NCBI GenBank assembly: GCA_018714965.1
Contig: DVML01000035.1
Coordinates: 1 to 24,350 of the forward strand
Reading direction: 5' to 3'
Source: Fimihabitans intestinipullorum
Lineage (GTDB): Bacteria > Bacillota_I > Bacilli_A > RF39 > UBA660
DNA length: 24,350 bases
Below, piece by piece: positions 8,215 to 15,380 of the stretch. How positions within the stretch are numbered: the first letter of the stretch is position 1; every line of letters begins with the position of its first letter. The translations under genes were made by a program, and so were the position numbers. A model generated the notes under the pieces. That model was not told the origin of the DNA and did no database searches. It saw only the letters and a program-made list of their open reading frames with translations.

Positions 8215-8892
8215 TTCATACGATAAATCGTAATGTACAGTAGCGTGGTTTTCTACTGCGTATTGTATTTCGGCGAATAATTCTTCTCTTTCATCGTGAA
8301 GTTCTCTTGGAGTAAAATCTAATATCATATGATGCAATTGATAGAGAAAAGTTTGATATTCTGGTGCATGTACTCTAGTTAAATATGGCGTGAGCCACTC
8401 CAATTTTTGCTTTTTTAAATTGTGCCTTAAAATGATTTCATATTCATGTGGATCTGGTTCGAAACTTTCGTTTGCGATATATTCGATAACATTTCGAGAA
8501 ACAAAACTAGAGACATCAGGTGTAGTTAAATAGGATTCATTTACGAGACGTACATTTTTAATCCAATTTAATTTTTCTTTTGTGTCATTTAGTTTTTCTT
8601 CTAGTGTAAATTCGTTTCGAGTTGTTTGAAGCATATTTTCTAAGTCATTCAGAGAATAAAACTCTGAAAGAGTTGGGTAATGCTGTTGAAACCATTTCAG
8701 CTTGTCGGTTTCATTCCATGTTTTAACTATATCTGCCATTGGGTGTACTATGCAAAAAGCATAGGGTAGCCATAAATCGTTTTTTTCTGGATCGATTCTA
8801 TTTTCTTTTAACCAATGACTAAATTTGTCGGATGCAATGTATGCGTAATCTTGTGGTTTACACATGACTAAAATTGTTTCTTTCTCTCCCAT
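8191..8892 (-). CDS. Hypothetical protein of 233 residues
   Basis: I do not recognise this protein. It has no signal peptide or membrane segment and is rich in aromatic, charged and histidine residues. Tryptophans recur in the first 120 residues (HWLKEN, LWLPYAF, TWNETDKLKWF), and the C-terminal third reads as helices (YQTFLYQLHHMI, DEREELFAEIQYAVE). No catalytic motif stands out. It reads like a soluble helical protein. ATG 8892 has GAGGGA 8 bases upstream on the minus strand, and an extended -10 sits close by, so it can be transcribed apart from sigK, which lies 49 bases upstream in the same direction. It shares its terminator with ileS. Coding is supported by length, ribosome site and tight packing. 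Confidence 0.7.
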   Translation of the reverse strand: MGEKETILVMCKPQDYAYIASDKFSHWLKENRIDPEKNDLWLPYAFCIVHPMADIVKTWNETDKLKWFQQHYPTLSEFYSLNDLENMLQTTRNEFTLEEKLNDTKEKLNWIKNVRLVNESYLTTPDVSSFVSRNVIEYIANESFEPDPHEYEIILRHNLKKQKLEWLTPYLTRVHAPEYQTFLYQLHHMILDFTPRELHDEREELFAEIQYAVENHATVHYDLSYEEKGLSYR

Positions 8893-8912
8893 AGTAAATC
8901 CCTCATGAATAT

Positions 8913-8921
8913 ATTATAACA
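8913..8921 (-). promoter_or_regulatory. Extended -10 promoter for the 233-residue gene
   Basis: On the minus strand TGT-TATAAT (8921 to 8913) lies about 20 bases before the start codon. There is no good -35 at 16-18 bp. Confidence 0.5.
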
Positions 8922-8941
8922 TATAAATTTCAATATCACAT

Positions 8942-9640
8942 CTAATCGTGGCTTTTATTTTTCATAAATTCACGAAGTAGTTTTGTAAGGGCTCTTTTTT
9001 CGATACGTGAAACATAGCTTCTAGAAATGCCTAATTGCTTTGCAATTTCTTTTTGGGTGATTTCTTTATCGTCCTTTAGACCATAACGTTTCTCGATGAT
9101 CTCACGTTCACGTTCCGTTAAAATATGAATGTATTTCTTTAAATTTTCAATGCTGTTTTGTTGGTGTAAGTCCATAGCAAAATCTGGTTTTGGTGTCTTT
9201 AGAATATCTAGGAAAGTAATCTCATTTCCATCTTTATCAAAACCTACACTTTCATTGATACTGATATTTTTATTGTTTTTTTTATCTCCTCGAAAATACA
9301 TTAGTATTTCATTTTCGATACATCTCGCACAATAAGTTGTAATTCTTGTATTGTGTTTGTAAGAATAGCTATCGATTCCTTTGATCAAACCGATCGTGCC
9401 GATACTGATAAGATCGTCGGCATCCTCGCGTCTGTGGTCGTATTTTTTAACGATGTGTGCTACAAGCCGAAGATTGTGTTCAATTAGTTTGTTTCTAGCG
9501 TCCTGATCTCCTAAGCGCATTTTTTCTACGCATGCTTCTTCTTCTTCTTTAGAAAGTGGCTCCGGAAAAATTTGATTAGAATAGGCTGCTGTTCCAATGG
9601 AAAGTTGGGAAAACAACTTTTTTAAAAAATTGAAAAACAT
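8942..9640 (-). CDS. sigK: Sporulation sigma factor, SigK type
   Basis: A sigma-70-family factor of 232 residues matching mother-cell SigK more closely than SigE. Shared stretches include IEHNLRLVAHIVKK, DLISIGTIGLIKGI and ARCIENEILM (region 2), and LGISRSYVSRIEKRAL (region 4.2 helix-turn-helix). In sporulating Bacilli SigK drives late mother-cell genes for coat, cortex and lysis. Residues 1-20 (MFFNFLKKLFSQLSIGTAAY) are hydrophobic with two lysines and correspond to the pro-sequence that membrane-bound SpoIVFB removes, so this appears to be made as pro-SigK. The gene is uninterrupted; no skin-type insertion is seen. AGGAAGTGA precedes ATG 9640. A CATACAATA -10-like box upstream fits SigE/SigK control. 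Confidence 0.9.
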   Translation of the reverse strand: MFFNFLKKLFSQLSIGTAAYSNQIFPEPLSKEEEEACVEKMRLGDQDARNKLIEHNLRLVAHIVKKYDHRREDADDLISIGTIGLIKGIDSYSYKHNTRITTYCARCIENEILMYFRGDKKNNKNISINESVGFDKDGNEITFLDILKTPKPDFAMDLHQQNSIENLKKYIHILTEREREIIEKRYGLKDDKEITQKEIAKQLGISRSYVSRIEKRALTKLLREFMKNKSHD

Positions 9641-9657
9641 AAATCACTTCCTAGTCG

Positions 9658-9683
9658 TATTGTATGATTTTTTAGAAGATGGT
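9658..9683 (-). promoter_or_regulatory. SigE/SigK-type promoter of sigK
   Basis: On the minus strand CATACAATA (9666 to 9658) matches the SigE -10 (CATACAnT) and the SigK -10 (CATAnnnTA). AC at 9683-9682, 15 bases upstream, resembles the minimal SigK -35; no good SigE -35 is seen. Box match seen directly; sigma assignment inferred. Confidence 0.55.
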
Positions 9684-9732
9684 AGACCTGTGGACAAAAT
9701 AATAAAAAAGTGTTTTCTTTTTTTTATGATCA

Positions 9733-9741
9733 TGTTATACT
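9733..9741 (+). promoter_or_regulatory. Extended -10 promoter of the large pilin operon
   Basis: TGT-TATACT with a poor -35 (TTTTCT, 9713-9718). The 14-mer ATGTTATACTAATA at 9732-9745 recurs exactly upstream of the other large pilin gene (12937-12950). Confidence 0.6.
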
Positions 9742-9768
9742 AATATATAGAATAGTAGAGGTGTGAAG

Positions 9769-12162
9769 ATGAAGAGAAGGGACAAAGGATTTACGTTGAT
9801 TGAATTAATTGCGGTCATTGTCGTACTTGCCGTACTCACAGTGATTGTAGTACCAATTGTCATTAAACAGATAACATCATCGAAAAGTAATTTGTACTTA
9901 AAACAAGTAGATTTAATCGAAAAGGCATCCCAGAGTTGGGGAAATGAAAACGGAAATTTACTTCCGGGAACTGCAGAGGAGTTTGTATACCTCAGCATCG
10001 ATGATTTAAATGAAGGAGGATATATCGATCGTGACAAAGTAAAAGACCCACGAGATGGATCTCGAATGAACGGTTGCGTCGTTATTTCCTATAGTGAGTT
10101 ATATCATCAAAATGTATACGAGTATAAGGAAAAGCCATGTAGCGAATTGAATCCAGGAGGACTTCCAACAATTGTTGCAAAAGGAGGAAATCCACAAGGA
10201 GTGGAGGTCAATACTACATATGTACTACCTGAAGTGACAGCGACATCAGATGATGGAACACCGTTAAAAGTAGAAGGTCCAATCATCCGAGATAAAAATA
10301 ACAAAGTTGTTGAAAAAGTTAGTACAGAAAAAATCAGAGATCAGTTTAAACTAACATATCGTGCGATGGATAAAGCGAGTGGAAAAGAAGCGGAAAAAAA
10401 TATCAATGTAAAAGTCATTGATACGATTGCACCGGTAATCGAGGTAAATGGAAGAAAGTCGAGCCATACGATTACACATGAAATTGGCCAACCGTTCACT
10501 GTTCCGACACCGACGGTTACAGATAATAGTAAATTAGAGTGTAAAAACGATCCAAATAGTAAATGCCATTGGGAAGTAAGTTCGAATGTAAATCCAAAAG
10601 TCGTTGGAACGTATAATGTAACGTATACAGCTACAGACGACGGAGAGGATATGTCTGGGCCAAATCCAAATACGACGGTATATATATTGACAGTTAAAGT
10701 AGTAGATTTAACAATTCCGGCAATCAAAGAGATCGTTCCGGATATTACGGTATGGACGAATAAGAATGTTACACTTACGATTATTCCAGAGGATAATGAT
10801 GAAAAATTACAATATTCATTTGACGATGGAAGAACTTGGCAAGATAGTGACAAGAAGACGTTTACAAGTAATCAGACAGTCACAGCGAGAGTAAAAGATT
10901 CAAGTGGAAATGTGTCTGAATCAAAATCATATACAATTACCAACATTGATAAGATCCCACCTACATGTCAAACTTCAATTAATTATGGAGGAAGAAATGT
11001 GACAACTAATGGATGGGTTAATGCATCCCAGGCTAAAGTAACGGCATCTAGTCCAATCATCATTAATGGAACATGTAGTGATCAAGGTGGAAGTCAATGT
11101 GTTAGCAATGTAAGTGATAAAGTAACGGGAGAAACTAAGGGAACAACCATTAGCCCGGGTACAGTAAAAGATCATGCTGGAAATACTACAAAATGTTCAT
11201 CTGTTATGATTAAAGTGGATCAGACAAATCCAAGTTGTGCGGTTTCTGTAGACTATAAAGGAAGAACAACATATAATGGATGGGTTAATGCATCACAAGC
11301 TAAAGTAACTGCGTCTAATCCGATTGTAGTAAAAGGAACATGTAGCGATAATGTTAGTGGATGCGCAGCAAACGCTAGTAGTAATATTACAGGAGAGACG
11401 AACGGTAGTAACGTAAGTCCTGGAACAGTAAAGGATAACGCTGGGAATGCTACAACTTGCGGAACAAAGTTGATTAAAGTAGACCAAACAAAACCAACGT
11501 GTGGAACATCTGTAAATTACGGTGGACGTTCATTAACATCAAGTGGATGGATAAATGCAGGACAAGCTAAAGTAACATCATCAAGCCCAATTACTGTAAC
11601 AGGAACATGTAATGATAATGGAAGTAAATGTACTGGAAATACAACTGCTAAAGTGACAGGAGAAACATGTGGTTCAAATATTGCCCCAGCTGCAGTAAGG
11701 GATAATGCTGGAAATAGTACTTCTTGTAGTTCAGTATTGATCAAAGTAGACCAGACGAATCCATCGAGACCGTCACTGGATATCGCAGCTTATAATGCAT
11801 CGGGAGAAGCTGCAAAACCGTTCTGGGTAGCAAATGCCAGTGATCATGGTAGAATTTGTGCAAGAACAGGTAATTGGACTGACCACTATGTTATAAATGA
11901 TAATTGTAATGCTAGGCCACAGATAATGTATCATACTATTGAACATACAGGTAGCCCAGGGGTTGAGGTATGGAATTGGTCATATGATACTTATAACTGG
12001 GGAGGATTGAATGTTATCAAGGGGATTATCCGTTCTAGAGTTGTAGATGATGCAGGGAACGCTAGTAGCGAATATCCGATCGACATATATCATTATAACA
12101 GTGGATGTAATAGTGCTTCCTCTCCATATCGTAATATGGGCTATGGACGTTTGTATTGGTAG
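9769..12162 (+). CDS. Large pilin-like surface protein with Ig-like domains and cysteine tandem repeats
   Basis: A 797-residue protein starting MKRRDKG-FTLIELIAV, a prepilin peptidase/methylation signal followed by a hydrophobic helix to about residue 35. A pilin-like core runs to about 125 and resembles the genes at 3471 and 12963 (SQSWGNENG...YLSIDDLNEGGYI). Three Ig-like segments follow, each ending in a DTIAP/DLTIP/DKIPP-type junction (about 130-217, 218-312, 313-395; DUF5011/Big-like by feel). Then come three 88-90-residue repeats with about four cysteines each (400-666), and a unique C-terminal domain (667-797) rich in Trp, Tyr and Asn. It probably projects outside the cell as a very long pilus tip or adhesin subunit; that is inference. 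I chose ATG 9769 because AGAGGTG (9757-9763) then has normal spacing; the GTG at 9763 lies in that ribosome site. The next gene starts 8 bases after its stop, so they form an operon. Confidence 0.85.
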   Translation: MKRRDKGFTLIELIAVIVVLAVLTVIVVPIVIKQITSSKSNLYLKQVDLIEKASQSWGNENGNLLPGTAEEFVYLSIDDLNEGGYIDRDKVKDPRDGSRMNGCVVISYSELYHQNVYEYKEKPCSELNPGGLPTIVAKGGNPQGVEVNTTYVLPEVTATSDDGTPLKVEGPIIRDKNNKVVEKVSTEKIRDQFKLTYRAMDKASGKEAEKNINVKVIDTIAPVIEVNGRKSSHTITHEIGQPFTVPTPTVTDNSKLECKNDPNSKCHWEVSSNVNPKVVGTYNVTYTATDDGEDMSGPNPNTTVYILTVKVVDLTIPAIKEIVPDITVWTNKNVTLTIIPEDNDEKLQYSFDDGRTWQDSDKKTFTSNQTVTARVKDSSGNVSESKSYTITNIDKIPPTCQTSINYGGRNVTTNGWVNASQAKVTASSPIIINGTCSDQGGSQCVSNVSDKVTGETKGTTISPGTVKDHAGNTTKCSSVMIKVDQTNPSCAVSVDYKGRTTYNGWVNASQAKVTASNPIVVKGTCSDNVSGCAANASSNITGETNGSNVSPGTVKDNAGNATTCGTKLIKVDQTKPTCGTSVNYGGRSLTSSGWINAGQAKVTSSSPITVTGTCNDNGSKCTGNTTAKVTGETCGSNIAPAAVRDNAGNSTSCSSVLIKVDQTNPSRPSLDIAAYNASGEAAKPFWVANASDHGRICARTGNWTDHYVINDNCNARPQIMYHTIEHTGSPGVEVWNWSYDTYNWGGLNVIKGIIRSRVVDDAGNASSEYPIDIYHYNSGCNSASSPYRNMGYGRLYW
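10966..11766 (+). repeat. Three in-frame tandem repeats of 270, 264 and 267 bases
   Basis: Units 10966-11235, 11236-11499 and 11500-11766 each encode Cys-x-x-S-V/I-x-Y, then a GW(V/I)NAxQAKVT block, GTC(S/N)D, a second Cys, VTGE/ITGE, PxxV(K/R)D-AGN and KVDQTxPS. DNA similarity is high between units 1 and 2, where GGATGGGTTAATGCATC is shared, which points to fairly recent duplication. Unit lengths are exact multiples of three. Confidence 0.9.
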
Positions 12163-12170
12163 GTGATAGC

Positions 12171-12506
12171 ATGAGAAAAAAAAGATTAAATCAACTAAAA
12201 AAACAAGCGACATTATGCTATACCATAGGAATTATATTGATGGTATGGATGATTGTGCTAAGTGTTGTTGTATATCGAGAAACCAATGCAACATGGGTAA
12301 AAGATATGGAGTATTCATCTTATGAACGTGAAATTTTAGCTTTAGTAGAAAAACAATCAAACCTGGAAAATTGCGATTATTATGTAAAGACAAAAAACTA
12401 TGATGGAACATATACAGTTGCAGTCACTAAAAGCAACGAAGTGGCGATTATGTGTTATTACGTTGTGAATCCAACGAGTAAGACAATAGCTTATTATGAT
12501 AATTAA
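12171..12506 (+). CDS. Small membrane-anchored protein, pilin-operon member 1
   Basis: A 111-residue protein with a basic start (MRKKRLNQLKKQ), one transmembrane segment (about 14-35) and an extracellular domain of about 75 residues. Its last 45 residues (CDYYVKTKNYDGTYTVAV... YYVVNPTSKTIAYYD) align clearly with the end of the next gene, so the two are paralogues. The ending resembles the strand-rich style of PepSY-like domains, but I would not assign a family. ATG 12171 follows TAGGTGAT (12160-12167), which overlaps the stop codon of the pilin gene; an in-frame TTG at 12156 is not needed. Its position suggests a job in assembling, anchoring or holding the large pilin-like protein. Confidence 0.78.
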   Translation: MRKKRLNQLKKQATLCYTIGIILMVWMIVLSVVVYRETNATWVKDMEYSSYEREILALVEKQSNLENCDYYVKTKNYDGTYTVAVTKSNEVAIMCYYVVNPTSKTIAYYDN

Positions 12507-12554
12507 GCGACAAAATAGGAATATAAACTTTGATACTGAAAAGAGGAGATTTAT

Positions 12555-12887
12555 ATGAAAGCAAAGAAAAATCGAAAAATTTGGATTGTGATTGCAATTG
12601 TTACAGTTCTATTAATTGCTATAGTAGTAGGAGTGGCTTATTATATATACGAATCTAGTTTGCCTGGAACGAGAGAAGGAAGAAGTACAGCGATTCAAAT
12701 AGCTAAAGATCAACTTGAAGATGTATATTATCGCAATTCTAAAGATTATGATTATAAAATAGAATCTGTAGATGAGAACGGAACTTATAAAGTTAGATTA
12801 CAACAGGACGGAGATAATACAGATTTATATTACTTTATTAATCCAGATACTGGTGAAACAGTATTTTTCTGGGAACCTGAGGAATAA
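12555..12887 (+). CDS. Small membrane-anchored protein, pilin-operon member 2
   Basis: A 110-residue protein: basic start MKAKKNRK, a strongly hydrophobic segment (about 9-32), then an extracellular domain. The region after residue 60 (YDYKIESVDENGTYKVRL... LYYFINPDTGETVFFW) matches the previous gene in spacing and key positions: NGTY/DGTY, YY, NPxxxxT. Tandem duplication followed by divergence is the simple reading. A ribosome site AAGAGGAGA ends a few bases before ATG 12555. The 48-base gap from its neighbour has no terminator or clear promoter, and a strong terminator follows, so this is the last gene of the operon starting at 9733. Confidence 0.8.
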   Translation: MKAKKNRKIWIVIAIVTVLLIAIVVGVAYYIYESSLPGTREGRSTAIQIAKDQLEDVYYRNSKDYDYKIESVDENGTYKVRLQQDGDNTDLYYFINPDTGETVFFWEPEE

Positions 12888-12920
12888 AAATACTAATGTT
12901 TTTACATTAGTATTTCCTTT
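12888..12920 (+). terminator. Terminator of the large pilin operon
   Basis: A perfect 12-bp stem (12888-12899 with 12904-12915) with a TTTT loop, then CCTTTAT. It starts directly after the stop codon. Confidence 0.8.
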
Positions 12921-12937
12921 ATATTTACCATTATAAA

Positions 12938-12946
12938 TGTTATACT
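12938..12946 (+). promoter_or_regulatory. Extended -10 promoter of the linker-type pilin gene
   Basis: TGT-TATACT, part of the 14-mer shared with 9732-9745. The -35 region (TTTATA, 12918-12923) is weak. The leader is only about 10 bases. Confidence 0.6.
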
Positions 12947-12962
12947 AATAGTAGGTGAGACT

Positions 12963-13835
12963 ATGAGAGAAAAAAATGGATTTACATTACTAGAGCTAAT
13001 GGCTGTTATCGTCGTATTAGCATTACTAACATTGATTATCTATCCACCGATCGAAAGTGCTTTGATTAAGTCTAGAAATCAAAGTTATGAAACACAGATC
13101 AGTGAAATAGAAGAAGGAGCTAAGAACTGGGCAGCGGATCATGTTACAGAGTTGCCAGATGAAGATAATAGTATCAAAGTGACGATAAAGACATTAGAAG
13201 ATGGAGGATATATTGCAGAAGATCTGATAGATCCTAGATATAACAAACCATTAGATAAAAACAAAGCAGTGATTATTACAAATGTAGGAAATCAATATCA
13301 ATATAAATTTGAGGACCGTTTCAACGAGGGAGATGTCCCGGATGCAGGAGAACCAACGCCAACACCTACGTCGACACCACCTACGGAAACTTATCCAAAA
13401 TCCTTACGTTTTTCATTAACTTCTAATGGAATACTTTCTGTTACAAATGGTGGATTTTCCTTAGCAAGTTCGACACCATCAGGTTCTACAGCTGCTATGG
13501 TAAGTGGAAAATTAGAAAGTGGAAAATTTGAAGTAGGCCACAGATATCAAGTTCGTATAGAAATGCATACAGGAGAATTCTTGACGAATATGAGTGGAGC
13601 ACTCGCACTACAAATAAAAAATGGTCAAACTTATAATTGCTTTGAAGCGTTATCGGGATCTTGGACGCAAAGTGGAAATGTTTATACGTTTGATTTTACA
13701 GTTCCAAACACGGCGCCTTTATCAAGTAATATAGGAGGATTTGCACTGGGAACTGGAGGAAGTTATTTTCAGTGGAATAGTTCTACAGCAGGATCGATAA
13801 TGGTTGCTACGGTATCTGTTAGTCAATTATCATAA
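12963..13835 (+). CDS. Pilin-like protein with Pro/Thr linker and C-terminal beta-rich domain
   Basis: A 290-residue protein. MREKNG-FTLLELMAV is the prepilin cleavage/methylation site, followed by a hydrophobic helix to about 32. The core (33-120) is the closest relative of the short pilin at 3471: AKNWAADHVTELP against AKNWGADHIPELP, then an ITIKTLEDGGYI-like stretch. At about 128-145 a PTPTPTSTPPTETYP linker separates the core from a Gly/Ser/Thr-rich domain of about 145 residues with beta-sandwich character (FEVGHRYQVRIEMHTGEF, VYTFDFTVPNTAP), reminiscent of carbohydrate-binding modules. GTAGGTGAG precedes ATG 12963. It has its own promoter and terminator. Likely a pilus tip or surface-binding subunit; ligand unknown. 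Confidence 0.85.
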   Translation: MREKNGFTLLELMAVIVVLALLTLIIYPPIESALIKSRNQSYETQISEIEEGAKNWAADHVTELPDEDNSIKVTIKTLEDGGYIAEDLIDPRYNKPLDKNKAVIITNVGNQYQYKFEDRFNEGDVPDAGEPTPTPTSTPPTETYPKSLRFSLTSNGILSVTNGGFSLASSTPSGSTAAMVSGKLESGKFEVGHRYQVRIEMHTGEFLTNMSGALALQIKNGQTYNCFEALSGSWTQSGNVYTFDFTVPNTAPLSSNIGGFALGTGGSYFQWNSSTAGSIMVATVSVSQLS

Positions 13836-13844
13836 TGAATTTTG

Positions 13845-13881
13845 AAACATATATAGATTTTACGTTCTATATATGTTTTTT
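13845..13881 (+). terminator. Terminator after the linker-type pilin gene
   Basis: A perfect 13-bp stem (13845-13857 with 13866-13878), 8-base loop, ending in six T residues. Confidence 0.85.
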
Positions 13882-13913
13882 CATGAAAACATCTTTTTAT
13901 TCCTTGTAAAAGT

Positions 13914-13922
13914 TGGTATAAT
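13914..13922 (+). promoter_or_regulatory. Extended -10 promoter of the pyruvate kinase-like operon
   Basis: TGG-TATAAT with a T-rich weak -35 (TTTTTA, 13894-13899). The ribosome site AAGGTGAT at 13928-13935 follows closely. Confidence 0.65.
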
Positions 13923-13938
13923 ATAATAAGGTGATACT

Positions 13939-15360
13939 ATGAGTAAGACTAAGATTGTTGCGACGGTTGGCCCTTCTAGTTCTGAGAAGGATACATTAAA
14001 AGAGATGATTTATAGTGGAATGGATGTGGTTCTTCTCAATATGACACATGCTACACATTCATTCTGTGATGATATTATACGGAAAATAAATGAATTAAAT
14101 AAAGAATTAGATACGAATGTGGCAATCATGATGGACTTGCAAGGACCAGACGTTTGTATCAATAAATTAGAAGAAGGGGAAGCTGAATTAGTAGATGGAG
14201 AAATCGTGCGTATTTACATGGATGATAGAGTGGGAAATGCGAAAGGCTTTTCAACGAATTATCATAAATTATTACAAGAAGTAAAATATAATACGACGAT
14301 TAAGATCGATGATGGGAAGATTGAATTAGAAGTTATCGATAAAGAAGAGGATGCTTTAGTTTGTCGCATTATACAAGGCGGGATGATTAGTTCACACAAA
14401 ACATTAAATGTTATAGATACAATGCTTGATATACCTTTTTTGAGTGAAAAAGATAAAGATGATCTAGCATATGCAAATGACCACAATATTGATTATGTTG
14501 CACTTTCGTTTGTGACGAGTGCAGAAGATGTGTTAGAAGTCAATGATATGTTGATTGATTTTGAAAATAACCATATGGGAATTATAGCAAAAGTAGAAGC
14601 ACAACAAGCTTTAGATGAGATTGATGAAATCATTCGTGTAAGTGATGGGGTTATGATCGCTCGTGGAGATTTAGGAGTGTCAATTCCAATGGAACGTATT
14701 CCAGGAATACAAAAATCTATTATTAGCAAGTGTCATATTGCTGGAAAAATTAGTATTGTTGCAACGGAGATGTTATCTTCGATGGAAAATTCTATGAGAC
14801 CGACGAGAGCAGAAGTTTCCGATGTAGCAAATGCTGTTTTGGATGGCGTTGATGCAGTGATGTTATCTGGAGAAACGACGATTGGTATTTATCCAGTAGA
14901 GACATTGGGAATGATGGAAAAAATTATCGTATCTGCCGAAGAAGATATTAGTTATTATGATCTACTCGACAAAGCGATGAGAACGGAAAAGCAAGATATT
15001 ACAGGATCGATTGCCTACAGTGTAACAGAATGTGCAAATAGATTAAAATGTAAAGCTATTTTGGCTCCGACGATGAGTGGATATACTGCTAGAAAAATGA
15101 GTCGTTTTCGACCAAGTTGTCCAATTATAGCCATGAGCCCAGATCGAGACACAGTGAAATCACTCGCTTTATATTTCGGAGTACAACCTGTATATATCAA
15201 GGACTTTAATAATTTTGATAAATTGATGGATATTTCTGTAAAGACAGCGAGACAATATGTCGACATGAATCCAGGAGATCGTATCATTATTACGGGTGGA
15301 TATCCATTCCATCAAGTAAAACATACCAATTTTATGAAAATAGAACAAATTGAATCGTAA
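13939..15360 (+). CDS. Pyruvate kinase-like protein with altered active site
   Basis: A 473-residue protein with the full three-domain layout of pyruvate kinase: TIM barrel (about 1-70 and 160-340), B domain (about 70-160) and C-terminal domain (340-473). Retained: TKIVATVGPSS, Asn34, Asp66, Lys218 and Glu220 (KVE), ARGDLGV, VATEML, MRPTRAEVSDVANAVLDG and MLSGET. Changed relative to E. coli PykF at identical numbering: Arg32 to Leu, Ser36 to Thr, Thr67 to Leu, Lys68 to Gln and Arg73 to Cys, so RLNFSHG reads LLNMTHA and DTKGPEIR reads DLQGPDVC. These are PEP/phosphate and monovalent-cation contacts, so classical activity (PEP + ADP to pyruvate + ATP) is doubtful. I give no pyk symbol for that reason. 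A divergent functional enzyme, a changed substrate or a regulatory paralogue are all possible. It heads a two-gene operon with a GH31 protein 20 bases downstream. Confidence 0.85.
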   Translation: MSKTKIVATVGPSSSEKDTLKEMIYSGMDVVLLNMTHATHSFCDDIIRKINELNKELDTNVAIMMDLQGPDVCINKLEEGEAELVDGEIVRIYMDDRVGNAKGFSTNYHKLLQEVKYNTTIKIDDGKIELEVIDKEEDALVCRIIQGGMISSHKTLNVIDTMLDIPFLSEKDKDDLAYANDHNIDYVALSFVTSAEDVLEVNDMLIDFENNHMGIIAKVEAQQALDEIDEIIRVSDGVMIARGDLGVSIPMERIPGIQKSIISKCHIAGKISIVATEMLSSMENSMRPTRAEVSDVANAVLDGVDAVMLSGETTIGIYPVETLGMMEKIIVSAEEDISYYDLLDKAMRTEKQDITGSIAYSVTECANRLKCKAILAPTMSGYTARKMSRFRPSCPIIAMSPDRDTVKSLALYFGVQPVYIKDFNNFDKLMDISVKTARQYVDMNPGDRIIITGGYPFHQVKHTNFMKIEQIES

Positions 15361-15380
15361 AAAGAAAAAGGGGGGATAAT

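Noticed and set aside
8942..9640. Assignment of the sigma factor as SigE
   Set aside because: IEHNLRLVAHIVKK and SRSYVSRIEKRAL agree with SigK, and the N-terminal extension is of the short SigK type.
10341..10853. A 170-codon open frame on the minus strand
   Set aside because: It is antisense to the Ig-like part of the large pilin gene, has no ribosome site, and its predicted product has the Ser/Thr/Val-rich make-up of a mirrored frame.
10966..11766. Tandem repeats considered as a CRISPR array
   Set aside because: The units are long, in frame, and translate to diverging protein repeats; there are no short direct repeats with unique spacers.
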